From NCBI RefSeq assembly GCF_007830355.1, contig NZ_VLKO01000004.1, forward strand, positions 248,001 to 312,000: DNA of 64,000 nt. Direction: 5' to 3'. The notes beneath the pieces are model-generated. The model ran no database searches. It saw only the letters and a program-made list of their open reading frames with translations, and was not told the DNA's origin. Positions within the stretch are counted from its first letter, which is position 1; the number at the start of each line of letters is the position of its first letter. Positions 17,258 to 25,570 of the stretch are shown here, one piece after another. Source of the DNA: Flavobacterium tiangeerense (GTDB lineage: Bacteria > Bacteroidota > Bacteroidia > Flavobacteriales > Flavobacteriaceae). A program made the translations under genes and the position numbers.

Positions 17258-19756
17258 ATGAATTCTAATACGTTTAATATTAATGGTTTATCAGATGCGC
17301 AAGTAGTTGAAGCAAGAGAAAAATACGGTCAGAATAAAACGGTCTATAAAAAAACCAATATGTTTTTAAATGGCTTAATTCAGATTGTCAAAGATCCTAT
17401 GACCATTTTATTACTGGTCGCATCAACTATTTATTTCGTATGCGGAAAAACTTCGGATGGTATTTTTTTAGCTTCAGCAATTATATTGATAGCTATAATT
17501 TCATCTTATCAAAAAGCAAGAAGTCATAACGCTTTAGAAAAATTAAAAGATTTTACAAAACCCAAATGCAAAGTCATTAGAAATAGTGAAGTTATCGAAA
17601 TAAAGACAGAAGAATTAGTAATAGGTGACAGTTTATTAATTGAAGAAGGAAATGCAATTGCAGCTGATGGAATTATTGAATCCTCTAATGATTTTTCTGT
17701 AAATGAATCAATCCTCACTGGAGAATCTATGTCGGTTACCAAAGACAAATCGACCAAAGATAACGCTGTTTATCACGGTACAACCGTAGCAAGCGGACTA
17801 GCAATTGCAACCATTACTGCTATTGGCGCCGAAACTAAATTAGGGAAAATAGGTAAAAGCCTAGAAGAAATTCAAGAAGAGAAAACGCCCTTAGAAGTTC
17901 AAATTGGCAATTTTGTAAAAAAAATGGCTATTGCAGGAGCCGTAATTTTTGTGATTGTTTGGATAATAAATTTTTTAAATTCTCATAATATATTAGACAG
18001 CTTGCTCAAAGCATTAACACTTGCTATGAGTGTTTTACCCGAAGAAATTCCTATTGCATTTACCACTTTTATGGCTCTTGGTGCTTGGCGAATGATGGAA
18101 AATGGAATTATCGTTAAACAAATGAAGACTGTAGAAACTTTAGGAAGCGCTACAGTAATTTGCATTGACAAAACAGGAACGATTACCGAAAATAAAATGA
18201 GTCTCGCTAAAATATTTACACTCAAATCTCAAAAAATTACAGCTATTGGAAATAAATTATCCAATGAAGAAAAAGAATTAATTACCACCTCCATGTGGGC
18301 AAGTGAACCCGTTCCTTTTGATCCCATGGAAACAGCCTTGCACGAAATCTATTCTAAAGTTATTGAAAAGGATCAAAGGCCCGATTTTAAAATGATTCAT
18401 GAATATCCATTATCTGGAAAACCTCCTATGATGACCCATATTTTTGAAAATAAAACCGGAGAAATGATCATTGCTGCCAAAGGTGCTTCAGAAGCTATAA
18501 TGGCCATTTCAAAACTTTCGAATGAAGAAAAAGCCGCAATCTTAGGCGCAATAAAGGAATTATCAGCTGAAGGATATCGAATTTTAGCCGTTGGAAAAGC
18601 TATTTTTGAAGGAAAAAATTATCCAAAAACCCAACAAGAATTTCAATTTGAATTCTATGGACTTGTAGCTTTTTATGACCCGCCAAAGAAAAATATCCAT
18701 CTCGTGTTGCAACATTTCTATAAAGCAGGAATTAAAGTAAAAATCATCACTGGAGACAATGCCGAAACCACTTCATCAATAGCCAAACAAATAGGATTTA
18801 TAGGCTATGAGAAAAGTATTTCGGGTGACGATTTAATGCAATTATCAGATAACGAATTTAAAAAACAAGTTTCAGAAATCAATTTATTTACTAGAATGTT
18901 TCCTGAGGCAAAACTAAAAATCATAAATGCATTAAAATCTAATTCAGAAATTGTGGCCATGACTGGAGATGGTGTCAACGATGGTCCTGCACTAAAAGCT
19001 GCTCATATAGGCATTGCAATGGGAAAAAAAGGCACCGAAATTGCTAAACAAGCGGCATCACTTATTTTAATCAATGATGATTTATCAAAAATGGTAGATG
19101 CTATTGCAATGGGTAGAAAAATTTTTTCAAATTTAAAAAAAGCAATACAATTTATCATATCCATACATATTCCTATTATACTTACCGTATTTATCCCTTT
19201 GGCATTAGGATGGATTTATCCCAATATTTTTTCGCCCATTCACATTATATTTTTAGAATTAGTTATGGGGCCAACTTGTTCCATAGTATATGAAAATGAG
19301 CCTATGGAAAAGAATACAATGACACAAAAACCAAGACCATTTACCACTACCTTTTTTAGCTGGAAAGAACTTTCTACAAGTATACTTCAGGGTTTGATTA
19401 TTACAATAGGAACTTTATCTGTTTATCAATTTTCGGTATATAATGGCTTTAATGAAAACATCACACGAACAATGGTTTTCTTGGTTTTAGTTACTTCAAA
19501 TATATTTTTAACTTTAATAAACCGTTCTTTTTATTATTCTATTTTTACCACTATAAGATATAAAAACAATTTGGTCTTCATAATTATAGGAATTACTATA
19601 GCTATTACAGGATTATTGCTTTATCTAAAACCACTTACCATTTTTTTTCAATTTGAACATCTTACTGTGAATCAAGTGTTTATAGCCACTGGAGTTGGTG
19701 CAGCTTCTGTATTATGGTATGAGTTGGTTAAAGTGTGGAAGCGTTATACTAAATAA
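17258..19756 (+). CDS. P2-type cation-translocating ATPase (calcium-ATPase-like)
   Basis: The 832-residue protein has a short cation-ATPase N-terminal domain (LSDAQVVEAREKYGQN) and an actuator with ILTGES. VLPEEIPIAFTTFMALGAWRMM forms the M4 ion site, where PEEIP replaces the usual PEGLP of SERCA-type pumps. Then come DKTGTITENK, GDNAETT and TGDGVNDGPAL, and a C-terminal transporter domain with four to six helices (FLELVMGPTCSIVYENEP). Ca2+ or Mn2+ export is the family expectation; the altered M4 motif leaves the ion uncertain. It lies 44 bp after copA in the same direction. Confidence 0.88.
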   Translation: MNSNTFNINGLSDAQVVEAREKYGQNKTVYKKTNMFLNGLIQIVKDPMTILLLVASTIYFVCGKTSDGIFLASAIILIAIISSYQKARSHNALEKLKDFTKPKCKVIRNSEVIEIKTEELVIGDSLLIEEGNAIAADGIIESSNDFSVNESILTGESMSVTKDKSTKDNAVYHGTTVASGLAIATITAIGAETKLGKIGKSLEEIQEEKTPLEVQIGNFVKKMAIAGAVIFVIVWIINFLNSHNILDSLLKALTLAMSVLPEEIPIAFTTFMALGAWRMMENGIIVKQMKTVETLGSATVICIDKTGTITENKMSLAKIFTLKSQKITAIGNKLSNEEKELITTSMWASEPVPFDPMETALHEIYSKVIEKDQRPDFKMIHEYPLSGKPPMMTHIFENKTGEMIIAAKGASEAIMAISKLSNEEKAAILGAIKELSAEGYRILAVGKAIFEGKNYPKTQQEFQFEFYGLVAFYDPPKKNIHLVLQHFYKAGIKVKIITGDNAETTSSIAKQIGFIGYEKSISGDDLMQLSDNEFKKQVSEINLFTRMFPEAKLKIINALKSNSEIVAMTGDGVNDGPALKAAHIGIAMGKKGTEIAKQAASLILINDDLSKMVDAIAMGRKIFSNLKKAIQFIISIHIPIILTVFIPLALGWIYPNIFSPIHIIFLELVMGPTCSIVYENEPMEKNTMTQKPRPFTTTFFSWKELSTSILQGLIITIGTLSVYQFSVYNGFNENITRTMVFLVLVTSNIFLTLINRSFYYSIFTTIRYKNNLVFIIIGITIAITGLLLYLKPLTIFFQFEHLTVNQVFIATGVGAASVLWYELVKVWKRYTK

Positions 19757-19860
19757 ATGGGTTTAATAACGGGTTGAACTAATCTAAGTAGAAAAAAGAA
19801 AAAAAAAATTTCACTCTTGTTTTAAATCTAATCTAGTACGATTTATGTAATCTATTCAGG

Positions 19861-19895
19861 GAATATCAAATAGTAGATTACTGATATTCTTTTTG
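19861..19895 (+). terminator. Probable terminator after the metal-ATPase genes
   Basis: GAATATCA (19861-19868) pairs with TGATATTC (19882-19889), followed by TTTTTG. It is the only plausible stop signal in the 212-bp gap between the plus-strand ATPase and the convergent minus-strand gene. Confidence 0.55.
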
Positions 19896-19968
19896 CTCTT
19901 AAATAAGGTCAATAAACACAATTGTACAATTGCCTTTTGATTATGTATCGATTTTATTTAGATTGTAA

Positions 19969-20988
19969 TTAATTGATTCCATAATCCATAGGAAGCATAT
20001 CCCCTACTTTTTGTTCACTCATTGGACCCGAAAAATATATTTTATCCGAGTGGGAGTTATTTCCAAATTTGTCAACATAAAAAGTTGAAGTTTCAAAAAT
20101 TATTTTGGATTGATCACCATTTCTCAAGAGATCAAATTCAGCTAAAACTTTCATCTGAGGTTGTTTATTTTTTAAGGTAGAAACTGTAACTTTCTTATAA
20201 TCTAAAGTATCCTTAACAGTAAAAAAACCTATTGGATTGACTTCCCACCCGCCTCTAAACAATCTAAAATTGTCATTTTTCCAGTTATTAGCTGCAACAC
20301 TTCTAAAAAAATGCAATCGAGATCCATCATATACTTCATCCCGTTTTCTCTTTATTTTATCAAGATTTGAAATGCTTTCAAAACGAGTTAAACCCGCATA
20401 ATAACAGCTTCTAATCCCATTTGGTTTAGTCTTCCAAGGGTATAAATTACATTCAAATTTTACAAGCTGGTAATTGATCTTGTATCCAAGGGAATTATTG
20501 AGGATACGTATGGGCTCATCTGCAAATGCCTCAAGTATATTCGTTTTTGTATTGTAAGTAAAATAAATATCTTCTTCGTTTTCAATAACAGAACTTTTTC
20601 CATTTTTTGTACTTCCCAAAAACTGCTTTTTGAAAACTATCATTTTTTGTGCTCTACTAAATCCGTCGCGTTGCACTACTACCTCTCGGAGCACATTAAC
20701 AGACATATTAAGTTTTATGTTTAAGAATTCATTTGGTTTAAAATTAGTGAGATACTCAGAGGTATACCCCAAGCAACTAATAACAAGAATACTATTTAAC
20801 TTAGCCCCAAAATGTAGCGTAAAAAATCCGTTTTTATCTGTTAGAGTTCCTAATGTTGTTCCATCAAAATAAACATTTACTGCTGCAATAGGTTTTGATT
20901 GCTCATCTACAACTTTACCCGTAATGGATTGCCCAAAAAAGTTTTGTGTCAAAAAAAGGAAGTAAAAAATGAAAATAAAATTTTTCAT
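19969..20988 (-). CDS. Secreted carboxypeptidase-like regulatory-domain protein
   Basis: The 339-residue protein has a signal peptide (MKNFIFIFYFLFLTQNFFGQS) and one CarboxypepD_reg-like beta-sandwich (about 22-95: ITGKVVDEQSKPIAAVNVYFDGTT...DKNGFFTL). A C-terminal region of unknown fold follows, rich in Tyr/Trp/Asn. Such proteins without a TonB barrel are common envelope proteins of Bacteroidota. It starts 6 bases after the YrdC/YciO gene stop, so it is probably translated from the same mRNA, although no functional link is known. Confidence 0.75.
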   Translation of the reverse strand: MKNFIFIFYFLFLTQNFFGQSITGKVVDEQSKPIAAVNVYFDGTTLGTLTDKNGFFTLHFGAKLNSILVISCLGYTSEYLTNFKPNEFLNIKLNMSVNVLREVVVQRDGFSRAQKMIVFKKQFLGSTKNGKSSVIENEEDIYFTYNTKTNILEAFADEPIRILNNSLGYKINYQLVKFECNLYPWKTKPNGIRSCYYAGLTRFESISNLDKIKRKRDEVYDGSRLHFFRSVAANNWKNDNFRLFRGGWEVNPIGFFTVKDTLDYKKVTVSTLKNKQPQMKVLAEFDLLRNGDQSKIIFETSTFYVDKFGNNSHSDKIYFSGPMSEQKVGDMLPMDYGIN

Positions 20989-20994
20989 AAAAAA

Positions 20995-21615
20995 TTATAT
21001 GATACTCAAATCTCCTTTTCCTTCTCTAATCACAATAGGCTCATCTCCAGATAAATCTATAATACTGGATCCTATATTGTCACCATAACCACCATCAATG
21101 ACAAGGTCTACAAGGTTTTGCCATTTCTCAAATATTAATTCAGGATCAGTTGTATATTCAATTACATCATCTTCATCCCTTATTGAGGTAGAAACTATGG
21201 GATTCCCTAGTTGTTTTACTATTTCAAGAACTATACTGTTGTTTGGAACCCTGATCCCTACTGTAGTTTTCTTTTTAAACTCTTTTGGTAAATTGTTATT
21301 ACCAGGCAAAATGAAAGTATACGGTCCAGGAAGTGCTCTCTTTAAAATTTTGAATGTGGGTGTATCTATCTGCTTCACATAATCTGACAAGTTGCTTAAA
21401 TCATGACAAATAAAAGAGAAGTTTGCTTTGTCAAGTTTGATTCCTTTGATTTTTGCAATGCGCTCAAGAGCCTTTGTATTTGTAATATCGCAACCCAAAC
21501 CATACACCGTATCTGTGGGATAAATAACTAACCCTCCATCACGAAGTGTTTTTACCACTTTTGCTATTGCAGCTTCGTTGGGATTATTTTCGTAAATTTT
21601 AATAAATTGAGCCAT
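20995..21615 (-). CDS. Sua5/YciO/YrdC family protein
   Basis: The 206-residue protein has the family's nucleotide-binding fold: GGLVIYPTDTVYGLGCDI, RALPGPYTFILPG, VGIRVPNN and PIVSTSIRDED. Sua5/YrdC enzymes make L-threonylcarbamoyladenylate for t6A at position 37 of tRNAs. The LDKANFSFICHDLSNLSDYVKQID segment and lack of a C-terminal Sua5 domain are closer to the YciO branch, whose activity is weaker or uncertain. It is therefore either the t6A enzyme or its paralogue. Confidence 0.85.
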   Translation of the reverse strand: MAQFIKIYENNPNEAAIAKVVKTLRDGGLVIYPTDTVYGLGCDITNTKALERIAKIKGIKLDKANFSFICHDLSNLSDYVKQIDTPTFKILKRALPGPYTFILPGNNNLPKEFKKKTTVGIRVPNNSIVLEIVKQLGNPIVSTSIRDEDDVIEYTTDPELIFEKWQNLVDLVIDGGYGDNIGSSIIDLSGDEPIVIREGKGDLSII

Positions 21616-21680
21616 TTTTTATATTTTAAATTGCTTTAATTATGAATTTCTAATACCCTTTGAAGGATTAATTTTAAATC

Positions 21681-24017
21681 TTATTCAATGATATTCAGTT
21701 TGGCAAAGCGTAATAATAATTTTTTTATCCCTCCAACTTCAAATTTAATTTCAGCTTTCTTATCAGCGCCAACTCCTTCTAAATTTAAAACTTCACCTTT
21801 GCCAAAACGTTCGTGCATCACAATTTTACCAGCCATGAGACCCGAATCAAGCATTCCTGTATTAGTTGATGGCGCGTTACTATTTAAAGGTTTTAATTTT
21901 CGAATTGTAATCTCCTGATTACGTTCTGGTTCACTATAATTTTTTACGGGTGGAACTCCATTAGCTGGCTTTGCAAGACGTAATTTAGATTTATCAATAT
22001 CCCCAAAGATATCACTATCAATCATGGGTTTGTACCTATAATTATTTTCTGGAGGTGTCATGTATTCCAGATATTGACTGTCAATTTCTTCAATAAATCG
22101 AGACGGTTCACTATCTGTTAATTTACCCCAGCGGTACCTAGATTGAGAATAGGTTAAATACGCTTGATGCTCAGCCCTAGTGAGCGCTACGTAAAACAAA
22201 CGACGTTCTTCTTCAAGTTCGCTTCGGGTACTCATACTCATGGCACTTGGAAACAAATCTTCTTCCATTCCCACCACAAAAACATGAGGAAATTCTAATC
22301 CTTTTGCCAAGTGAATTGTCATAAGTGCCACACGATCTTCGTCACTGGTATCTTTGTCCAAATCTGTTGCTAAGGCTACATCCTCCATGAACTCCGCTAG
22401 AGATCCTCTGGCGCCATCAACCTCAACTTGGCCTTCGGTAAAGTCCTTGATACCGTTTAACAATTCTTCAATATTTTGAATCTTAGCCATTCCCTCAGGA
22501 GTAGCATCTTTCTTAAGTTCTTGAATTAAACCTGTTTTCTTGGCTACATGTTCGGCAAGATAAAAGGCATCCTGATTTTCATTAATGGCCTGAAAACTCT
22601 GAACCATGGTTACAAAATCCAATAGTTTCTGTTTGGTTCCCGAGTTTAATTTTAAATCAATTCGCTCAATATTCTGCATTACTTCAAAAATAGAACGCTT
22701 GTAATGATTTGCAGCAATGGTTAGTTTTTCAATAGTTGTATTTCCTATTCCTCTTGCCGGATAATTAATCACACGCATTAAGGCCTCTTCATCCTTTGGA
22801 TTAATAACTAGTCTAAGATAGCACAAAACATCTTTTACCTCTTTTCTTTGGTAAAAAGATAAGCCTCCATAAATACGATAAGGAATGTCTCTTTTTCTCA
22901 AAGCATCTTCCATAGCACGGGATTGCGCATTGGTTCTGTATAAAATGGCAAAAGCACCGTTTGGTAATTGTTGCTGCATTTTTTGCTCCCAAATAGTACT
23001 TGCCACAAAGCGCCCTTCTTCATTATCTGTTAAGCTTCTATGAACTTTTATTTTGGGACCAAAATCATTTGCGGTCCAAACAATCTTATCTAGCTTAACC
23101 TTATTTTTATCGATTATGGTATTCGCAGCTTCAACAATATTTTTTGTGGAACGGTAATTTTGCTCTAATCTAAAGGTTTTTACACCTTCATAATCTTTTT
23201 GGAAATTAAGAATGTTATTGATGTTTGCACCTCGAAAAGCATAAATACTTTGAGCATCATCTCCCACAACGCAAATATTTTGAAATTTATCAGATAAAGC
23301 TCTTACAATTAAATATTGAGAGTGATTGGTATCTTGGTACTCATCAACAAGTATGTATCTAAAACGGTTTTGGTACTTGGCTAAAATTTCTGGGAAACGT
23401 GTAAGCAACTCGTTCGTTTTTAATAACAAATCATCAAAATCCATAGCACCTGCTTTAAAGCAGCGGTCTACATAATTTTGATAAATTTCGCCCATTCTAG
23501 GTTTTTTAGACATAGCATCGGCTTCTTGTAATTCAGGATTGTTAAAGTAGGCTTTTACGGTTATCAAACTATTCTTGAAATTAGAAATACGCCCTAAAAC
23601 TTGTTTGGGTTTGTACACATCCCTATCCAGTTGCATTTCTTTAATAATTCCCGAAATAGCTCGAAGTGAATCCTGCGAATCGTAAATGGTAAAGTTAGAT
23701 GGATATCCTAAATGTTCAGCCTCTGAACGTAAAATTCGGGCAAAAACCGAGTGAAAAGTACCCATCCATAAGTTTTTGGCTTCGCCTGCTCCTACTATGT
23801 CTGAGATTCTTTTTTTCATCTCACGAGCCGCTTTATTGGTAAACGTAAGTGAAAGTATGCTAAATGCATCAACCCCTTGATGCATGAGGTAAGCAATTCT
23901 TATGGTCAACACCCTAGTTTTTCCTGAGCCTGCACCAGCAATAATGATCATTGGCCCATCTTTTTGTAAAACAGGTTCACGTTGGGCTTCATTAAGTTGA
24001 TCTATATAATTCTGCAT
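21681..24017 (-). CDS. uvrD: UvrD/PcrA-type superfamily 1A DNA helicase
   Basis: This 778-residue protein has all SF1A motifs in order: AGAGSGKTRVL (Walker A, about 28-38), DEYQDTNHSQY (motif II), GDDAQSIYAFRGA (III), QNYRST (IV), MTIHLAKGLEFPHVFVVGMEEDLFP (V) and EEERRLFYVALTRA (VI). The C-terminal tail ends in a KIVMHERFGKGEVLNLEG Tudor-like segment, as in PcrA/UvrD, which binds RNA polymerase or mismatch and excision repair partners. It unwinds DNA 3' to 5' in nucleotide excision and mismatch repair and clears RecA filaments. Confidence 0.93.
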   Translation of the reverse strand: MQNYIDQLNEAQREPVLQKDGPMIIIAGAGSGKTRVLTIRIAYLMHQGVDAFSILSLTFTNKAAREMKKRISDIVGAGEAKNLWMGTFHSVFARILRSEAEHLGYPSNFTIYDSQDSLRAISGIIKEMQLDRDVYKPKQVLGRISNFKNSLITVKAYFNNPELQEADAMSKKPRMGEIYQNYVDRCFKAGAMDFDDLLLKTNELLTRFPEILAKYQNRFRYILVDEYQDTNHSQYLIVRALSDKFQNICVVGDDAQSIYAFRGANINNILNFQKDYEGVKTFRLEQNYRSTKNIVEAANTIIDKNKVKLDKIVWTANDFGPKIKVHRSLTDNEEGRFVASTIWEQKMQQQLPNGAFAILYRTNAQSRAMEDALRKRDIPYRIYGGLSFYQRKEVKDVLCYLRLVINPKDEEALMRVINYPARGIGNTTIEKLTIAANHYKRSIFEVMQNIERIDLKLNSGTKQKLLDFVTMVQSFQAINENQDAFYLAEHVAKKTGLIQELKKDATPEGMAKIQNIEELLNGIKDFTEGQVEVDGARGSLAEFMEDVALATDLDKDTSDEDRVALMTIHLAKGLEFPHVFVVGMEEDLFPSAMSMSTRSELEEERRLFYVALTRAEHQAYLTYSQSRYRWGKLTDSEPSRFIEEIDSQYLEYMTPPENNYRYKPMIDSDIFGDIDKSKLRLAKPANGVPPVKNYSEPERNQEITIRKLKPLNSNAPSTNTGMLDSGLMAGKIVMHERFGKGEVLNLEGVGADKKAEIKFEVGGIKKLLLRFAKLNIIE

Positions 24018-24133
24018 GGATAATAGTATATTTTGTAGAGCAAAAATAACGAATTTGAACGAAGTTTTAGATGTAAATACGACAACATTTGCATTTGTAT
24101 ATTTGAATCTAAATGCTTTGAATTACTTGCTTT

Positions 24134-24901
24134 TTATTTCCAAAAAACATCGTAAGCAAAGCGTAATAAAGTACCTATCACTACAATCAAAAAGAAGATC
24201 CTAATAAAGGAATTCCCCTTGTTTATAGCAACTTTTGCACCAAGCCAGCCTCCTAAAGCATTGCAGGCTGCCATGGGCAAAGCTATAGCCCAAATAATTT
24301 TTCCTTTATAAATAAACAAACATATAGATCCAAAGTTTGTTGCTAAATTGACCATTTTAGCATTGGCGGAAGCATGCAAAAAATCAAAACCCATGATAAC
24401 AATAAAGGCAACTACCAAAAAACTTCCTGTTCCAGGCCCAATAAAACCATCATACATCCCTATCACAAAACTTATTCCCACAGCATTCGCTATTTGGGTT
24501 CTAGTAGATTGATTTTTTTCTATGTGTTGCCCAAAGTTCTTTTTTGCAAAAGTATACACCACTAACAATGACAAAACAACTAAAAGCACTGGTTTCATAA
24601 AATCATTGCTTACATACGTGAGCAAGGTAGACCCTAAAAAAGCCGAGGGAAATGCTAAAAGCATCATTATGGCCAGTAACTTCCAGTTTAAAGTTACTTT
24701 TTTTAAATATTGATAGGCCGCAAAAGATGTTCCGCTAAAAGCTGGAACTTTTAGGGTACCAATAACCGTTGAAACGGGTAAACTTGGCAATAAAATAAGT
24801 CCCATCGGAGTTTGGATAAGGCCACCTCCTCCTACTACTGCGTCAATAAAACCGGCCGCAAATGCTGCTAAACATAATAATGGTAAAACATATGAATCCA
24901 T
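24134..24901 (-). CDS. TauE/SafE (TSUP) family membrane permease
   Basis: The 255-residue integral membrane protein has about eight hydrophobic segments. GFIDAVVGGGGLIQTPMGLIL near the N-terminus and GMYDGFIGPGTGSFLVVAF in the second half are the paired TSUP signature repeats. Members move sulfite, sulfonates or other organic anions. No sulfur-metabolism gene is nearby, so substrate is unknown. CAAACATA at 24935-24942 is a possible minus-strand promoter element (TATGTTTG) 33 bp upstream. Confidence 0.88.
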   Translation of the reverse strand: MDSYVLPLLCLAAFAAGFIDAVVGGGGLIQTPMGLILLPSLPVSTVIGTLKVPAFSGTSFAAYQYLKKVTLNWKLLAIMMLLAFPSAFLGSTLLTYVSNDFMKPVLLVVLSLLVVYTFAKKNFGQHIEKNQSTRTQIANAVGISFVIGMYDGFIGPGTGSFLVVAFIVIMGFDFLHASANAKMVNLATNFGSICLFIYKGKIIWAIALPMAACNALGGWLGAKVAINKGNSFIRIFFLIVVIGTLLRFAYDVFWK

Positions 24902-24976
24902 TGTATAGTCCTATTACTTTCTAAATATTGTATGCAAACATAAGATTCCATTTGCAGTTATTCGTTTAAATAGAAG

Positions 24977-25006
24977 TTGATTTATTACTAAAAAAGTATA
25001 TTTTTG
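24977..25006 (+). promoter_or_regulatory. Bacteroidota-type promoter
   Basis: TTG (24977-24979), 19 bp, TATTTTTG (24999-25006) fits the TTG-N19-TANNTTTG pattern. The start codon at 25032 lies 25 bases downstream. Confidence 0.75.
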
Positions 25007-25031
25007 TTACAAAAAATTAGAAAATAGAAAC

Positions 25032-25547
25032 ATGACAAAGATTCTTGAAATACTGGCTTATACTTTACCCTCATTGATTACAGGCGGAGTTGCTTATTCT
25101 ATTTTTATATCTTACTTCAAAGATCAACAAAATACCCGAAGATGGTTGATTCAAAAAGAAAATCAAAAACTAGCTTTTCCGCAAAGACTACAAGCATACG
25201 AGCGCATGGTGTTATTCCTGGAGCGTATCAATCCCACTAAAATGTTGTTAAGAGTTGCTCCTATTTCTCAAGAAAAAAGTGATTATGAAAACTTGATTAT
25301 ATCGCAAATTGAACAAGAATTTGAACATAATTTAACCCAACAATTGTATTTATCCGATGCTTCTTGGACTATTATTTTGACTGCAAAGAACAGTACGATT
25401 CAAATGATTCGCAAAGTCAGTAGAACCGAAGATATTGCAAATGCTGACGCAATGCGAGAAAAAATCTTAAATGATTTACTAGACAAACAATCTCCAAGTA
25501 ACGCTGCGCTGGCTTACCTAAAAAACGAAGTGAGTGAGTTGTGGTAA
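25032..25547 (+). CDS. Conserved hypothetical protein with N-terminal membrane anchor
   Basis: The 171-residue protein has a single hydrophobic N-terminal segment (ILAYTLPSLITGGVAYSIFISYF, about 6-28). A charged helical cytoplasmic part follows (FPQRLQAYERMVLFLERINP; QIEQEFEHNLTQQLYLSDASW). This is a widespread uncharacterised Bacteroidota protein type; I infer no function. It has its own promoter and converges with the aminopeptidase gene. Confidence 0.75.
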   Translation: MTKILEILAYTLPSLITGGVAYSIFISYFKDQQNTRRWLIQKENQKLAFPQRLQAYERMVLFLERINPTKMLLRVAPISQEKSDYENLIISQIEQEFEHNLTQQLYLSDASWTIILTAKNSTIQMIRKVSRTEDIANADAMREKILNDLLDKQSPSNAALAYLKNEVSELW

Positions 25548-25570
25548 CCAATTAGTTTCAACTTCATAAA

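Noticed and set aside
20995..21615. Firm assignment as TsaC
   Set aside because: Sequence is also compatible with the YciO branch, so no gene symbol was given.
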